Below are positions 8,228-16,554 of a DNA stretch of 47,924 nucleotides, one piece after another (positions within the stretch are counted from its first letter, which is position 1; each line of letters opens with the position of its first letter). The stretch is taken from NCBI GenBank assembly GCA_030535295.1, contig JAUMXK010000008.1:1-47924 (forward strand), read 5' to 3'. The position numbers and the translations under genes are program-made. This DNA comes from Eubacteriales bacterium. GTDB lineage: Bacteria > Bacillota > Clostridia > Lachnospirales > Vallitaleaceae. The notes beneath the pieces were generated by a model. That model did no database searches and was not told where the DNA came from. It saw only the letters and a list, made by a program, of their open reading frames with translations.

Positions 8228-9109
8228 ATGAAAAAATTAGTGTTACTATTGGCTTTGGTTTTGTTCTTTGCAGGATGTAGCGGCCAAGGAAATCAGGTAA
8301 ATACCGGAAAAACGGAAGAGGCAAATAAGGTAGAAAAAGAGCAAGAAAATACGGCAAAGGAAGAAAAGACCGAGGAGAAGGTAGAAGAAAAGCAAGAAGA
8401 AAAGAAAGAAGAAAAGCAAGAGCCGAAAGAAGAACCAAAGCAGGAGGAGAAAAAAGAGGAAAGTCCGGTAATGGATGCTCCAAAAGAAGAAGCAATTGAT
8501 TTGTCCGGAGCCTATATGGAGCCGGGGGTAAGCTATGATGACAGAAACGAAGAAACCAGAAGTAAAGCGTTGGAGCTGAATCGTTGGTTGAGAACTGGCC
8601 TGTATTCTACCCAGAGCAAAGCCGATGAAGAGATTTATCTTCGTATCAAAAAGGTAACGCCACAATCTGAAAATGCGGAAATCTTGAAAGAAAAGGTTGA
8701 GCTGAACAATAAATTCCGTAGCGGTTTGGGAAGTTATAATTTAGACGAAATGAAAGTGCCGGCAGATGTTGAACTTTGCCTTGTAGAGTATGAAGTCTAT
8801 GTTCCGAAGAATTTCCCAATGGGAGAGTATGGCATGTCAGCACCGGTCCCAAGTCTGGAGATATCTTCTATTAAGGGTGGCGGCATTCCTTCACAGGATG
8901 GTACCTCCACTTACATTGGAATGGGTACCGTATATAAATTGGTTCAGAATGATGAGTATAAGGATTATAGAGGCCAAGTTTATACCGGTTATGGATTTTT
9001 TGCAATGGTAAAAGAATTTAAAGATTATGTGATTGAAGTTAGCAGTAGACCAATTGGAGATACCAGTGACGGAGCAAGACTTTTATTTCATTCTATGAAA
9101 CCTTTCTAA
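8228..9109 (+). CDS. Predicted lipoprotein with Glu/Lys-rich linker
   Basis: A surface lipoprotein of 293 residues. The N-terminus has a lysine pair, a hydrophobic stretch and the lipobox FAGC, making Cys17 the likely lipidated residue after signal peptidase II cleavage. Residues of about 28-90 are almost entirely Glu, Lys, Gln and Pro, a flexible charged spacer that lifts the globular part from the membrane. The remaining 200 residues look folded, but I recognise no domain. The ribosome site AGAGGAG precedes the ATG. The gene has its own strong promoter at 8088 and a terminator after it, so it is probably monocistronic and well expressed. Confidence 0.8.
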   Translation: MKKLVLLLALVLFFAGCSGQGNQVNTGKTEEANKVEKEQENTAKEEKTEEKVEEKQEEKKEEKQEPKEEPKQEEKKEESPVMDAPKEEAIDLSGAYMEPGVSYDDRNEETRSKALELNRWLRTGLYSTQSKADEEIYLRIKKVTPQSENAEILKEKVELNNKFRSGLGSYNLDEMKVPADVELCLVEYEVYVPKNFPMGEYGMSAPVPSLEISSIKGGGIPSQDGTSTYIGMGTVYKLVQNDEYKDYRGQVYTGYGFFAMVKEFKDYVIEVSSRPIGDTSDGARLLFHSMKPF

Positions 9110-9160
9110 AAGATTGGTACCTTACCCTTAGAGAAAATCATTTCTCGACAAGAAAGATAA

Positions 9161-9206
9161 AAAGCAAAAGAAATCGCTGAAATTAGTGGTTTCTTTTGCT
9201 TTTTTT
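9161..9206 (+). terminator. Intrinsic terminator after the lipoprotein gene
   Basis: Arms 9161-9175 (AAAGCAAAAGAAATC) and 9189-9202 (GTTTCTTTTGCTTT) pair with a single-base bulge, and the second arm runs directly into a T tract. Confidence 0.85.
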
Positions 9207-9242
9207 GTTGTAAAAAGTGTTTTCTACTTAAAATACAGAGGA

Positions 9243-9430
9243 TTATTTGTTATTTTTCTTGGGCTTTTTTCGTAATAAACGATATAAATCATTTACATCA
9301 TCAGAGCCGCTCTTTAACCAACGAAGTCCCATTGCATAGTCCCAACCAAAATTGGAAAATAATTCTATTACTCGATGGTACCGCTGCAGTCTTTTGAGAA
9401 TTTCTTTATCAGAGATATTTTATTTCAATC
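9243..9430 (-). pseudogene. C-terminal remnant of the 186-aa membrane-protein family
   Basis: Read on the minus strand, this stretch encodes a C-terminus containing WDYAMGLRWLKSGSDDVND, closely matching WDFLKALRWIRSGSDNIED at the end of the intact gene at 11409-11969. The frame meets a stop about 60 codons upstream, and the membrane and extracytoplasmic parts are absent. No usable start is visible. It is best read as the decayed first copy of that gene within a duplicated block. Confidence 0.75.
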
Positions 9431-9431
9431 C

Positions 9432-9465
9432 TTCGAAAAGACATAGGAGAATCTTGTCTTTCGAA
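9432..9465. repeat. Inverted repeat around TTCGAAA
   Basis: Arms 9432-9443 (TTCGAAAAGACA) and 9455-9465 (TGTCTTTCGAA) pair with one bulged base around an 11-base loop. It sits just beyond the pseudogene. It could be an operator, a remnant of a mobile element or a transcript end; no role can be assigned. Confidence 0.55.
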
Positions 9466-9621
9466 AAATAGAATGTAAATTGATTTCGTATAATATAACA
9501 CAAAATAATTTGAGTAAAAAGACCTATAAAAAAATAGAGATTTAAGTAAATTAATTGATATAAAAAGAGTCTAAAGAGTTATTTTGATAAAAATAAAATA
9601 GTTCATATTACATATTTTTGG

Positions 9622-9650
9622 TTGAAATAACTAAGGGAGTATGGTAGAAT
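9622..9650 (+). promoter_or_regulatory. Candidate promoter of the first duplicated block
   Basis: TTGAAA at 9622-9627 and TAGAAT at 9645-9650 with a 17-base spacer. The stretch aligns with the promoter-like sequence at 12156-12184 ahead of the second block, which supports a conserved function. The nearest intact gene starts about 250 bases downstream; nothing convincing is encoded between. Confidence 0.55.
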
Positions 9651-9902
9651 ATTTTTATCATAGATTAAAGAAATAAGGGGCAAAATGGAAGAACCAAAAT
9701 ATTGCTTGTATTAGAGTAATTCCTATTTTCTAAAGCAAGAATCAATGTTTTGTTCACCACCTGTAGAAATATAGTTGTGTAAGGCGTACATCAAGATAGT
9801 TAGCATAGAGCAAACAGCATTGTACGAACACAATGCATATCATTAATATAATAAAACATACCTTAAAAAGAAAAACATTAATAAATAGTAAAGGAGACAG
9901 CA

Positions 9903-10466
9903 ATGGACATTATCAATTATACTCTTAAAGGACAGGAACCATCTACTAAGACCAAAAGCAGCGGTTTATCGCTGAATACATTTATGGTGATTGGATTGGT
10001 CGCATTTGCTTTGTTTATATTGAGCTTTGTGCTTGGAAAAGGCAATGTGTTATCCGGTAATCGCTTGATGTTGTTTTTATTAGGAACGACATTCCTCAAT
10101 CTTGGAATCGGCACAGCCGGAAAGAAGATTCGAGAGCCATTTGAAATTCAGTTTTATCCGGAATACTTGACCGTTTTTCGGGAACGTCATCATTTTGATG
10201 GGATGAATCCAAGAATGCAGTTTGAGAAATTTTATTATAAAAATATGAGAGCGTGTATCTGGGATAGGGCTCAAAAGAAACTGGTGTTTATCGGCCCGGT
10301 AGAAATTACGGCAACGGAGTATGACAAGGATGGAAATTTGCAAAGCGATTCTCACTATCAGCAACTGCCCGAATACACCTGTGTGATTCGCACGGATTAT
10401 TCATTGAAAACAGATTATAAAATGGAAATTGAAAGAAATGCACCTTTACGGGTAGAAGTGAGATAA
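9903..10466 (+). CDS. Small membrane protein with two TM helices
   Basis: A protein of 187 residues that I cannot assign to a named family. After a polar N-terminus of about 25 residues come two hydrophobic helices (about 28-45 and 53-70), then a cytosolic domain of about 115 residues with alternating strands and many aromatic residues. This layout resembles the 204-aa protein at 12215 and is reminiscent of YcxB-like proteins, but the match is structural impression only. AAAGGAGA precedes the ATG. It lies between a promoter copy and a pseudogene of the 12215 family, so it may be an extra member that replaced or joined the duplicated block. Confidence 0.65.
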   Translation: MDIINYTLKGQEPSTKTKSSGLSLNTFMVIGLVAFALFILSFVLGKGNVLSGNRLMLFLLGTTFLNLGIGTAGKKIREPFEIQFYPEYLTVFRERHHFDGMNPRMQFEKFYYKNMRACIWDRAQKKLVFIGPVEITATEYDKDGNLQSDSHYQQLPEYTCVIRTDYSLKTDYKMEIERNAPLRVEVR

Positions 10467-10521
10467 TAATGCTTTAAGATATGGAGACAATTAAAAATAT
10501 ACTTCTAATCAAGGAGAAAAA

Positions 10522-10815
10522 ATGGACTTTATCATAACAGCAAAAAATAAAAGAAAAGCACAAAAAAGAAGGATTCGCAAGGAAGAAAAGTGGAAGGGAC
10601 TTCGCAGGTTTGTTGGGCTATTAGCGTTGGTAGCTATCTCTGTTTCGGTGTTTGGAACAGGGACTCATTTTTTGAATATATAGCGAAAGATTATCGATTG
10701 CTGATGGGAACTAAAAGGTTATGCTGCAGTGTTTTACGATTATTATGAGCCATCTTTGGTAAATCATGGTGTTCCGATCGAAGTCGTGATAATGGACGAT
10801 AATAATGCTTTATAG
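10522..10815 (+). pseudogene. Internally deleted copy of the 12215 membrane-protein gene
   Basis: The first 101 bases, including the ribosome site (10511-10611), differ from 12204-12304 at one position, so the start of the gene is almost unchanged. The frame then diverges and stops at 10681-10683 after 53 codons. From about 10715 the sequence resumes as AAVFYDYYEPSL and ends at 10813-10815, matching the C-terminus VAVFYDYYEPSL of the intact paralogue. The middle of the gene has been lost. A short truncated peptide could still be made. Confidence 0.8.
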
Positions 10816-10868
10816 AGTGCTGTTTAATAGTGGACAGATAAAACTTAAGTGAATTAAGGAAAAGTAAG

Positions 10869-11357
10869 ATGAAAATAAAGAATAAAAGAGCATTTATTAT
10901 TTTGATTTCTATTTATATTTTTGGCTGGTTTTATTTTAATGTTATGTCAGGCGGTATAGAATCTATTGGCCCAAAAGTTTGGATGGCAATATCGGTTGTT
11001 TTAATTCCGCTTATTTGGGCGCAGACCAATATAGACGGACATAGGTTGAATAATTCTATTATGTTAAGCTATGTAGTTAATTTGATTTTTATGGCTTTGG
11101 GAGATGCGATAGTTTTGCAATCGCTAGGCGGCAATAAAATAAGCGTGATTTCGGCGTTTTTCTCCTCTTTGTTCATCATTTTTATGATAATTGGCAGTGG
11201 TATATTGTTTGCCTTTTTTATAATATGGAAATTTGGACATATCAGTGATTATCTTAAGTTTCATGATGTCATGACCAAAGAACAACATGAATGCTTCGTA
11301 AAATTCATAAGAAAATGGGAAGAGAGATTTTGTAAAAAAAGAAAAAGGGATGAATGA
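10869..11357 (+). CDS. Small four-TM membrane protein, paralogue of 12902
   Basis: A hydrophobic protein of 162 residues, of no family known to me, with about four membrane helices and a basic C-terminal tail (EERFCKKRKRDE). It is paralogous to the gene at 12902-13396: both share GWF/GWI near residue 20, an IPxxWxQTNI(D/E)G block, KFG(H/D)ISDY and a nearly identical last 30 residues beginning MTKEQHE. The ribosome site is a modest AAGGAAAAG. It follows the pseudogene, the same order as the intact pair downstream. The stop codon lies within the stem of a bidirectional terminator that separates it from the convergent gene at 11409. Confidence 0.65.
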   Translation: MKIKNKRAFIILISIYIFGWFYFNVMSGGIESIGPKVWMAISVVLIPLIWAQTNIDGHRLNNSIMLSYVVNLIFMALGDAIVLQSLGGNKISVISAFFSSLFIIFMIIGSGILFAFFIIWKFGHISDYLKFHDVMTKEQHECFVKFIRKWEERFCKKRKRDE

Positions 11358-11393
11358 GAAGGTCTGTCATTTGGCAGCTCTTCTCATTCATCC
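11348..11393. terminator. Bidirectional terminator between convergent genes
   Basis: A perfect 14-bp stem, 11348-11361 with 11380-11393 (GGATGAATGAGAAG/CTTCTCATTCATCC), is flanked by A and T runs on both sides, so it can serve both the + gene ending at 11357 and the - gene ending at 11409. Confidence 0.85.
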
Positions 11394-11408
11394 TTTTAAC
11401 ATGTAAAA

Positions 11409-11969
11409 TTATTTTTTTCGGAACTTTCGATACAAATCCTCAATATTATCCGAGCCGCTCCGAATCCAGCGAAGAGCTTTCAGGAAATCCCAAGAGACGA
11501 GAGGAATGAAGACAAGCAACGAAACAACGGATAGAAACAGAAGGATTTTCAGTTGGAAGGAAGAGGTGTCCTCCGCTTCTCGGTTCAGACGCTTAAATTC
11601 TTCTACGGTATAGACATTCTGAATGTCGAATTTATCATCCTTGTACTGAAAGAAAATAAGACGTTCTTGTTCCTTGAAATTCCTGTAATCTAAACCATAG
11701 TCAGCAAAAGATTCCATAATTTTAGGCTTGCCCTGTCCATGGACATCGGTAAAGACCTCGCCATGTGCATACACGCTAACTGCCTTATAGTCGTGAGTGT
11801 AGGGATACCAATCTTGGCTTTGTTGGTAAAAAAGTAGCATAAAAAGACATGCAACAATGAGAATGGTAAAAAAAGGAATGGAAAGATAAAATAAAATCTC
11901 CGACCGCTGAATCCGTTTCAGAAGTCTTTTGTCATCAATAATTAGTTTCATAGATTTGCTAAAAAACAT
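11409..11969 (-). CDS. Two-TM membrane protein of unknown function
   Basis: A minus-strand protein of 186 residues with a basic N-terminus, a first membrane helix at about residues 29-48, an extracytoplasmic domain of about 85 residues, a second helix near 143-160 and a cytosolic tail containing ALRWIRSGSDNIEDLYRKF. I recognise no family. On its strand AAGGTAGG precedes the ATG by eight bases. A TATAAT box on the minus strand (12029-12034) is a possible promoter element without a clear -35. A decayed copy of its 3' end lies at 9243-9430, showing that this gene belongs to a duplicated block with its + strand neighbours. Confidence 0.65.
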   Translation of the reverse strand: MFFSKSMKLIIDDKRLLKRIQRSEILFYLSIPFFTILIVACLFMLLFYQQSQDWYPYTHDYKAVSVYAHGEVFTDVHGQGKPKIMESFADYGLDYRNFKEQERLIFFQYKDDKFDIQNVYTVEEFKRLNREAEDTSSFQLKILLFLSVVSLLVFIPLVSWDFLKALRWIRSGSDNIEDLYRKFRKK

Positions 11970-12155
11970 AATAAAGTCCTACCTTTCTAATTTGAATTAA
12001 AAATATTGTTTGAAACAAAGTATGTTATATTATAGCATATATTCTGGTAGGAAAGAATACTTAGAAAAAATAAAATTTAAATAAAAAAAATCGGATATTA
12101 GAGTATAAAGGACTATAGGATTAACTGAAAAATAGTTCTTTTCTATTTAGTTTAA

Positions 12156-12184
12156 TTGATTACTAAGTAAGAGTATGATAAAAT
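12156..12184 (+). promoter_or_regulatory. Candidate promoter of the second duplicated block
   Basis: TTGATT at 12156-12161 and TAAAAT at 12179-12184, 17 bases apart, about 30 bases ahead of the gene at 12215. It aligns with the promoter-like sequence at 9622-9650. Confidence 0.55.
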
Positions 12185-12214
12185 AACAAGTATCAACGAA
12201 ACAAAGGAGAAAAA

Positions 12215-12829
12215 ATGGACTTTATCATAACAGCAAAAAATAAAAGAAAAGCACAAAAAAGAAGGATTCGAAAGGAAGAAAAGTGGAAGGGACTTCGCAG
12301 GTTTATGTGGTTGTCTGCCTTGGTAGCTATCTTGGTTCCGGTGATTGTGATTTATGATGAATCGCTAATGATGAATTTTTGGGTTCCGATGATTGGTTCG
12401 GTGGCTTTGGTCTTGTCGCCGTGTACCTATGCACTATTGATAAATCTCACCTCACATTGGATTCAGGACAGGATGAATGAGAGATTAATGATAAAAAATG
12501 GTGTATTATATCTTTGTTATCAAACAAATGCCGGATTAGGTCTGAATTATGGTACAACGGATTCGACAGGGTATACATTTGCATACACGATTGATACAAT
12601 AAGAAATGCAAAATATGATGAAAAGTCAGGACGAATTGAGTTCCGGTCATTCGGAACGGGCTTTTATTATTCGGATATTAGGAGACAAATAATTGGTAAC
12701 CAATGGCCTCTAGAGAATAAAGTTGCAGTGTTTTATGACTACTATGAACCTTCTTTAATTGATACATTAAAGGCACATGGGGTACAAGTGGAAGTAACCA
12801 CGCTGGATGAATATATAGCTATTGAATAA
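12215..12829 (+). CDS. Two-TM membrane protein, intact paralogue of the 10522 pseudogene
   Basis: A protein of 204 residues. The first 30 residues are strongly basic (KNKRKAQKRRIRKEEKW), two membrane helices follow at about 32-50 and 57-75, and the rest is a cytosolic domain of mixed strands ending in YDYYEPSLIDTLKAHG. The family is not known to me; the plan resembles YcxB-like proteins. AAAGGAG precedes the ATG with normal spacing. It is the first gene after the promoter at 12156 and is followed 72 bases later by the four-TM gene, so the two are likely co-transcribed. Its near-identical 5' end at 10511-10611 points to recent duplication or gene conversion. Confidence 0.7.
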   Translation: MDFIITAKNKRKAQKRRIRKEEKWKGLRRFMWLSALVAILVPVIVIYDESLMMNFWVPMIGSVALVLSPCTYALLINLTSHWIQDRMNERLMIKNGVLYLCYQTNAGLGLNYGTTDSTGYTFAYTIDTIRNAKYDEKSGRIEFRSFGTGFYYSDIRRQIIGNQWPLENKVAVFYDYYEPSLIDTLKAHGVQVEVTTLDEYIAIE

Positions 12830-12901
12830 TTTTGAAAACAATTTTTAAATAGTAAAAGACTTAATTTGAGATGAAGTATATTCAAGTGGTTGGAGGAAAA
12901 A

Positions 12902-13396
12902 ATGAATTTTAGAATTAAAAACAGAAAGAGATTTCGACTGCTTATTTCTTTATATATTTTGGGCTGGATTGTTTTTTGTGTCGTACTGGGAGGTGTGGGT
13001 TCAGCTAGTTCAAAAGCATGGACGGCAATAACGGTTGTTTTGATTCCAGCTATTTTTTGGCAAACAAATATTGAAGGGAAAAGATTAACGAAACTTGTTT
13101 TATTATGTTATGTATTTAATTTTTTTCTTATTTTTTTGGGAAACGCAATAGCTTTGATGTTACAAGGGGCAAGTTTTGGGTTTGCAATGGAATTTTGGTT
13201 TGTTTCTGTAGTTACTACGGTTTTGATGATTGTAGCCAGTATCTTTTTGTTGTTTTTTATCGTATGGAAATTTGGAGATATCAGTGATTATTCTAAATTC
13301 GAGGATGTCATGACCAAGGAACAACACGAACGCTTCGTAAAATTCATAAGAAAATGGGAAGAGAGATTTGGTAAAAAAAGAAAAAGGGATGAATGA
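12902..13396 (+). CDS. Small four-TM membrane protein, paralogue of 10869
   Basis: About 164 residues, four predicted membrane helices and a basic tail (EERFGKKRKRDE). Function unknown. The frame is open to a TTG at 12890, but GGAGG at 12892-12896 is five bases before the ATG at 12902, which decides the start. The last 90 bases of the gene are nearly identical to those of its paralogue at 10869-11357 while the rest has diverged, so the C-terminal tail is either under constraint or homogenised by gene conversion. Unlike the first copy, the downstream sequence has lost the matching arm of the terminator. Confidence 0.65.
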   Translation: MNFRIKNRKRFRLLISLYILGWIVFCVVLGGVGSASSKAWTAITVVLIPAIFWQTNIEGKRLTKLVLLCYVFNFFLIFLGNAIALMLQGASFGFAMEFWFVSVVTTVLMIVASIFLLFFIVWKFGDISDYSKFEDVMTKEQHERFVKFIRKWEERFGKKRKRDE

Positions 13397-13634
13397 GAAG
13401 GGCTTTGCCATTTGATGGAGGTCTTTTGTTTCGACTCTTGACAAGTCCTCATTTTTATCCCCTCATCCCCTCCTTCTCAAACAAATTATAAAATCATTAA
13501 AACCACAAAAATCGCTTGCATAATCCTTCCGGCTGTGAGAAAATCAATGAAAGCCTGAACTTCATTGTTTGGCAAGAAAGTGAACTTGCGGGAGAGAAGT
13601 TTTGAAAATGTTTAGAATGTAGTGGGAGGAATCT

Positions 13635-15401
13635 ATGAAGAAGTTAAATATTATTTTATCCGTTTTATTGGTGATTGCACTGATAGCCGCCGGATATTTT
13701 GCTTATAAATACTTTATATCGACAGTGGGGAAAGCCCAGCCGCAAGACATGGCATTGGACTTGCAAAGCCTGTATGCCGGATATAACGACGACAATTTGC
13801 AATTGGTTTTTGAAGGACAGGTGATGGAATTGCCTGCGCCGGCAAAGAAAATCAATGATATGTTTTATTTGCCGCTGGATTTTGTGGTAGAGCATTTAAG
13901 CACTGACCTTTTCTATGACAAGCAAGAAAAAGTGCTTACTTATACCGATAAGAGAGATGTTGTTCGCCTAAAAGCAGGAGAAAAAAGCTATTTTTACAAC
14001 AATGAGCCGGTGGAACTGCAAATTGGAATGGAGGAAATCAACGGTGTACCATATTTGCCGACGGCATTGGTGGCGAAGTTTGCCAACTTCCGTCTGTCTT
14101 ACAGTGAAAAATACCACGTGATTACCGTAGACAATCCGCAAAAGCCGCAGCAAATTGGTGTGGCCGGAGAGCCTTTGTCTGAAGAGGCAGAGAAAGGAAA
14201 GAAGAAGGAAGCGGCGGTTACCTATGTGTATCAAAACATTCCAAAAGAAGGAGAAGTGGCCTATTACTACTATCCTGTCAGCTCCGGTATGACCTTTGTG
14301 ATTCTGGAGGAAAGGAACGATTATTATAAAGTTCGCACACATGAAGGATTTTTAGGATATGTCAAAAAAGAATGGATTCGAGAAACCGAGCAAATTCTGG
14401 AATCCAATATGATTAAAGACACAGCGCCCATTACTACCAAATCCATGGGCAAAAAAGTCAATCTGGTTTGGCACCAAGTGTTCAATATGACCGCCAATAA
14501 CTCCATCAGAGAAAGAATGCAAACTACCAAGGGGGTAAATGTTATCAGCCCCACTTGGTTTCATATTACCGATACCGAAGGCAGTGTTTCCTCTTTAGCG
14601 GATATTGCTTATGTAAAGTGGGCACATCAAAACGGCTATAAGGTGTGGCCACTTTTTAGTAACTCTTTTGATAAGGCCATTACCCATGAGGTGCTTTCCA
14701 GTACCGCCAAAAGAGAAAAAGTCATTCGCCAAATCCTTGGATTTGTCGATTTATATGAATTGGACGGAATCAATATCGACTTTGAAGAAGTCCCCAAGGA
14801 AGATGGTCCGGCCTTTGTCCAATTTGTCAAAGAAATTTCCTTGTTTTTAAAGCAAAAAGGAGTAACCGTATCGGTGGATATGTATGTGCCCAAGCCTTGG
14901 ACAGCACATTATGGCAGAGCGGAAATCGGGAAATATATTGACTATTTGATTATAATGGGCTATGATGAACATTGGAGCACCTCTCCAAAGAGCGGCTCGG
15001 TGGCATCCATCGGCTTTGTTCGTGAGGGCGTGGTCGATACTCTGGAATCTTTGCCTGCGAGTAAGGTCATTCTGGGATTGCCTTTTTATACCAGATTGTG
15101 GCAGGAAACCGGAGAAGGAGAGGAAGTCAAAGTCAAGTCCAAAGCGTATGGAATGGGCTATGGCAAGCAATTGATGATTGATAAGGGAGCCAAGATTGAA
15201 TGGGATGAAGAAACCGCTCAATACTACGGCGAATACAAAGAAAATGATGTAACTTATAAAATGTGGATGGAGGATAAGCGTTCTTTGGAGCAAAAACTGA
15301 ACATTGCTCAAGGCTACCGCTTGGCAGGAGTTGCCGGTTGGAAATTAGGACTGGAAAGCGAAGAAGCTTGGGAAGCCATCAGTCAATATTTAAAACAATA
15401 A
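13635..15401 (+). CDS. Membrane-anchored GH18 glycosidase with SH3-like domain
   Basis: A protein of 588 residues with an N-terminal membrane anchor (about 5-28) and an extracellular body. Residues of about 50-165 resemble a copper-amine-oxidase-N-like domain, 195-250 an SH3-like domain, and 273-588 a GH18 barrel. The GH18 motif is complete: Asp377, Asp382 and the catalytic acid Glu384 in DGINIDFEE. Related proteins in Firmicutes (the YaaH/SleL/YdhD group) act on peptidoglycan or on N-acetylglucosamine polymers, so cell-wall or sugar remodelling is likely. GGGAGGAA stands before the ATG. A terminator hairpin follows at 15406. The membrane anchor is uncleaved as far as can be judged. Confidence 0.85.
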   Translation: MKKLNIILSVLLVIALIAAGYFAYKYFISTVGKAQPQDMALDLQSLYAGYNDDNLQLVFEGQVMELPAPAKKINDMFYLPLDFVVEHLSTDLFYDKQEKVLTYTDKRDVVRLKAGEKSYFYNNEPVELQIGMEEINGVPYLPTALVAKFANFRLSYSEKYHVITVDNPQKPQQIGVAGEPLSEEAEKGKKKEAAVTYVYQNIPKEGEVAYYYYPVSSGMTFVILEERNDYYKVRTHEGFLGYVKKEWIRETEQILESNMIKDTAPITTKSMGKKVNLVWHQVFNMTANNSIRERMQTTKGVNVISPTWFHITDTEGSVSSLADIAYVKWAHQNGYKVWPLFSNSFDKAITHEVLSSTAKREKVIRQILGFVDLYELDGINIDFEEVPKEDGPAFVQFVKEISLFLKQKGVTVSVDMYVPKPWTAHYGRAEIGKYIDYLIIMGYDEHWSTSPKSGSVASIGFVREGVVDTLESLPASKVILGLPFYTRLWQETGEGEEVKVKSKAYGMGYGKQLMIDKGAKIEWDEETAQYYGEYKENDVTYKMWMEDKRSLEQKLNIAQGYRLAGVAGWKLGLESEEAWEAISQYLKQ

Positions 15402-15405
15402 GAAC

Positions 15406-15437
15406 AGGGGCTGTTGTGTTTTGCAACTGCCCCTTTC
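15406..15437 (+). terminator. Hairpin between GH18 gene and sua5
   Basis: AGGGGC (15406-15411) pairs with GCCCCT (15429-15434) and GTTG (15413-15416) with CAAC (15424-15427), followed by a short T run. It is likely to end or attenuate transcription before sua5. It also rules out the TTG at 15421 as a sensible sua5 start. Confidence 0.7.
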
Positions 15438-15450
15438 CATGAGTGTAAAA

Positions 15451-16482
15451 ATGAAAACAAAAGTAATTGAAATCAAAGAAAACGAAATCGCAAGTGAGAA
15501 CGTGGAGTTGGCGGCAAAATACTTAAAAGAAGGAAAGCTGGTAGCCTTTCCCACCGAAACAGTTTACGGAATCGGTGCCAATGCATTGTCTGCAGATGCG
15601 GCAGCCAATATTTATAAGGCAAAGGGCAGACCGAGTGACAATCCCTTGATTGTCCACTTGGCTGATTTTGAGCAATTAGCGGACTATGTAAATGAAATCA
15701 GCGAAAAAGCGAAACGATTGGCAGAGGCATTTTGGCCGGGGCCACTTACCATGATTTTTCGCAAAAAAGATAAAATTCCTTCTACTATCACAGGAAATTT
15801 GGATACGGTAGGAATTCGCATTCCGGCTCATCCGATTGCCCGTGCAGTATTGAAGGCCTGCGGCCTGCCGATTGCAGCGCCCAGTGCCAATATTTCCGGA
15901 AAGCCAAGCCCGACGGTGTTTGAGCATGTATTGGAAGATTTGGACGGTAGAGTGGATATGATTATCCATGCCGGCTCGGCGCAGGTGGGGCTGGAGTCGA
16001 CGGTCATTGATATGACCAAGGAAGTACCGGTGATTTTAAGGCCGGGAGCTATTACCAAAGAAATGATAGAGGCGGTTATCGGCACGGTCTTAATCAATCG
16101 GGGCAATTTGGCAGAAAAAGAAATCCCCATGGCACCGGGGATGAAATACCGCCACTATGCCCCCAAAGGACAACTCTTTTTATTGGAAGGTGACTTTGCG
16201 GAAGTGCTTTCCATGTTGAGGGAAAGATTGGAGCAAGCAAAAAAAGAAGGGAAGAAAGCGGCGGCAATGGTTCCGAGTCAATATAAAGAGGAGCTGAGCG
16301 GTTATCTATGCTTTGATTTGGGAAATGGCGAAGATTTGGAAATGATTGCCAGAAAACTCTTTGACGGCTTGCGTTTTATGGATGTCCACCAGATAGAAGA
16401 GATATATAGTCCGGTTTATCCGGAAACAGGAATTGGGGAAGCGATTATGAATCGCCTGCGTAAAGCGGCAGGAGCAAAATAG
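15451..16482 (+). CDS. sua5: L-threonylcarbamoyladenylate synthase (Sua5/YwlC type)
   Basis: Makes threonylcarbamoyl-adenylate from threonine, bicarbonate and ATP, the first step in the t6A modification at position 37 of ANN-decoding tRNAs. The YrdC domain includes FPTETVYGIGANA, KGRPSDNPLIVH, APSANISGKPSPT and VGLESTVIDMT. The extra C-terminal Sua5 domain (after APGMKYRHYAPKG) makes this the long form, about 343 residues from the ATG at 15451. The frame extends upstream to 15421 and 15439, but the first of these lies inside a hairpin and the family usually starts MKTK, as here. The next gene is rpiB, an association also seen in Bacillus (ywlC and ywlF). Confidence 0.95.
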   Translation: MKTKVIEIKENEIASENVELAAKYLKEGKLVAFPTETVYGIGANALSADAAANIYKAKGRPSDNPLIVHLADFEQLADYVNEISEKAKRLAEAFWPGPLTMIFRKKDKIPSTITGNLDTVGIRIPAHPIARAVLKACGLPIAAPSANISGKPSPTVFEHVLEDLDGRVDMIIHAGSAQVGLESTVIDMTKEVPVILRPGAITKEMIEAVIGTVLINRGNLAEKEIPMAPGMKYRHYAPKGQLFLLEGDFAEVLSMLRERLEQAKKEGKKAAAMVPSQYKEELSGYLCFDLGNGEDLEMIARKLFDGLRFMDVHQIEEIYSPVYPETGIGEAIMNRLRKAAGAK

Positions 16483-16554
16483 CAAATAAATTTAAAAAAT
16501 GTTCCAAAAGAGCAAAAAATGAGTTATAATAGGAAAGATAGAGAGGAGAAGGAT

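Noticed and set aside
8330-8470. Possible tandem DNA repeat in the lipoprotein gene
   Set aside because: The repetition comes from GAA/AAA codons of a charged linker; there is no constant repeat unit.
8226-8495. Minus-strand hydrophobic ORF opposite the lipoprotein gene
   Set aside because: It is the reverse complement of the Glu/Lys-rich codons, which reads as Leu/Phe/Ser; it has no ribosome site and no independent support.
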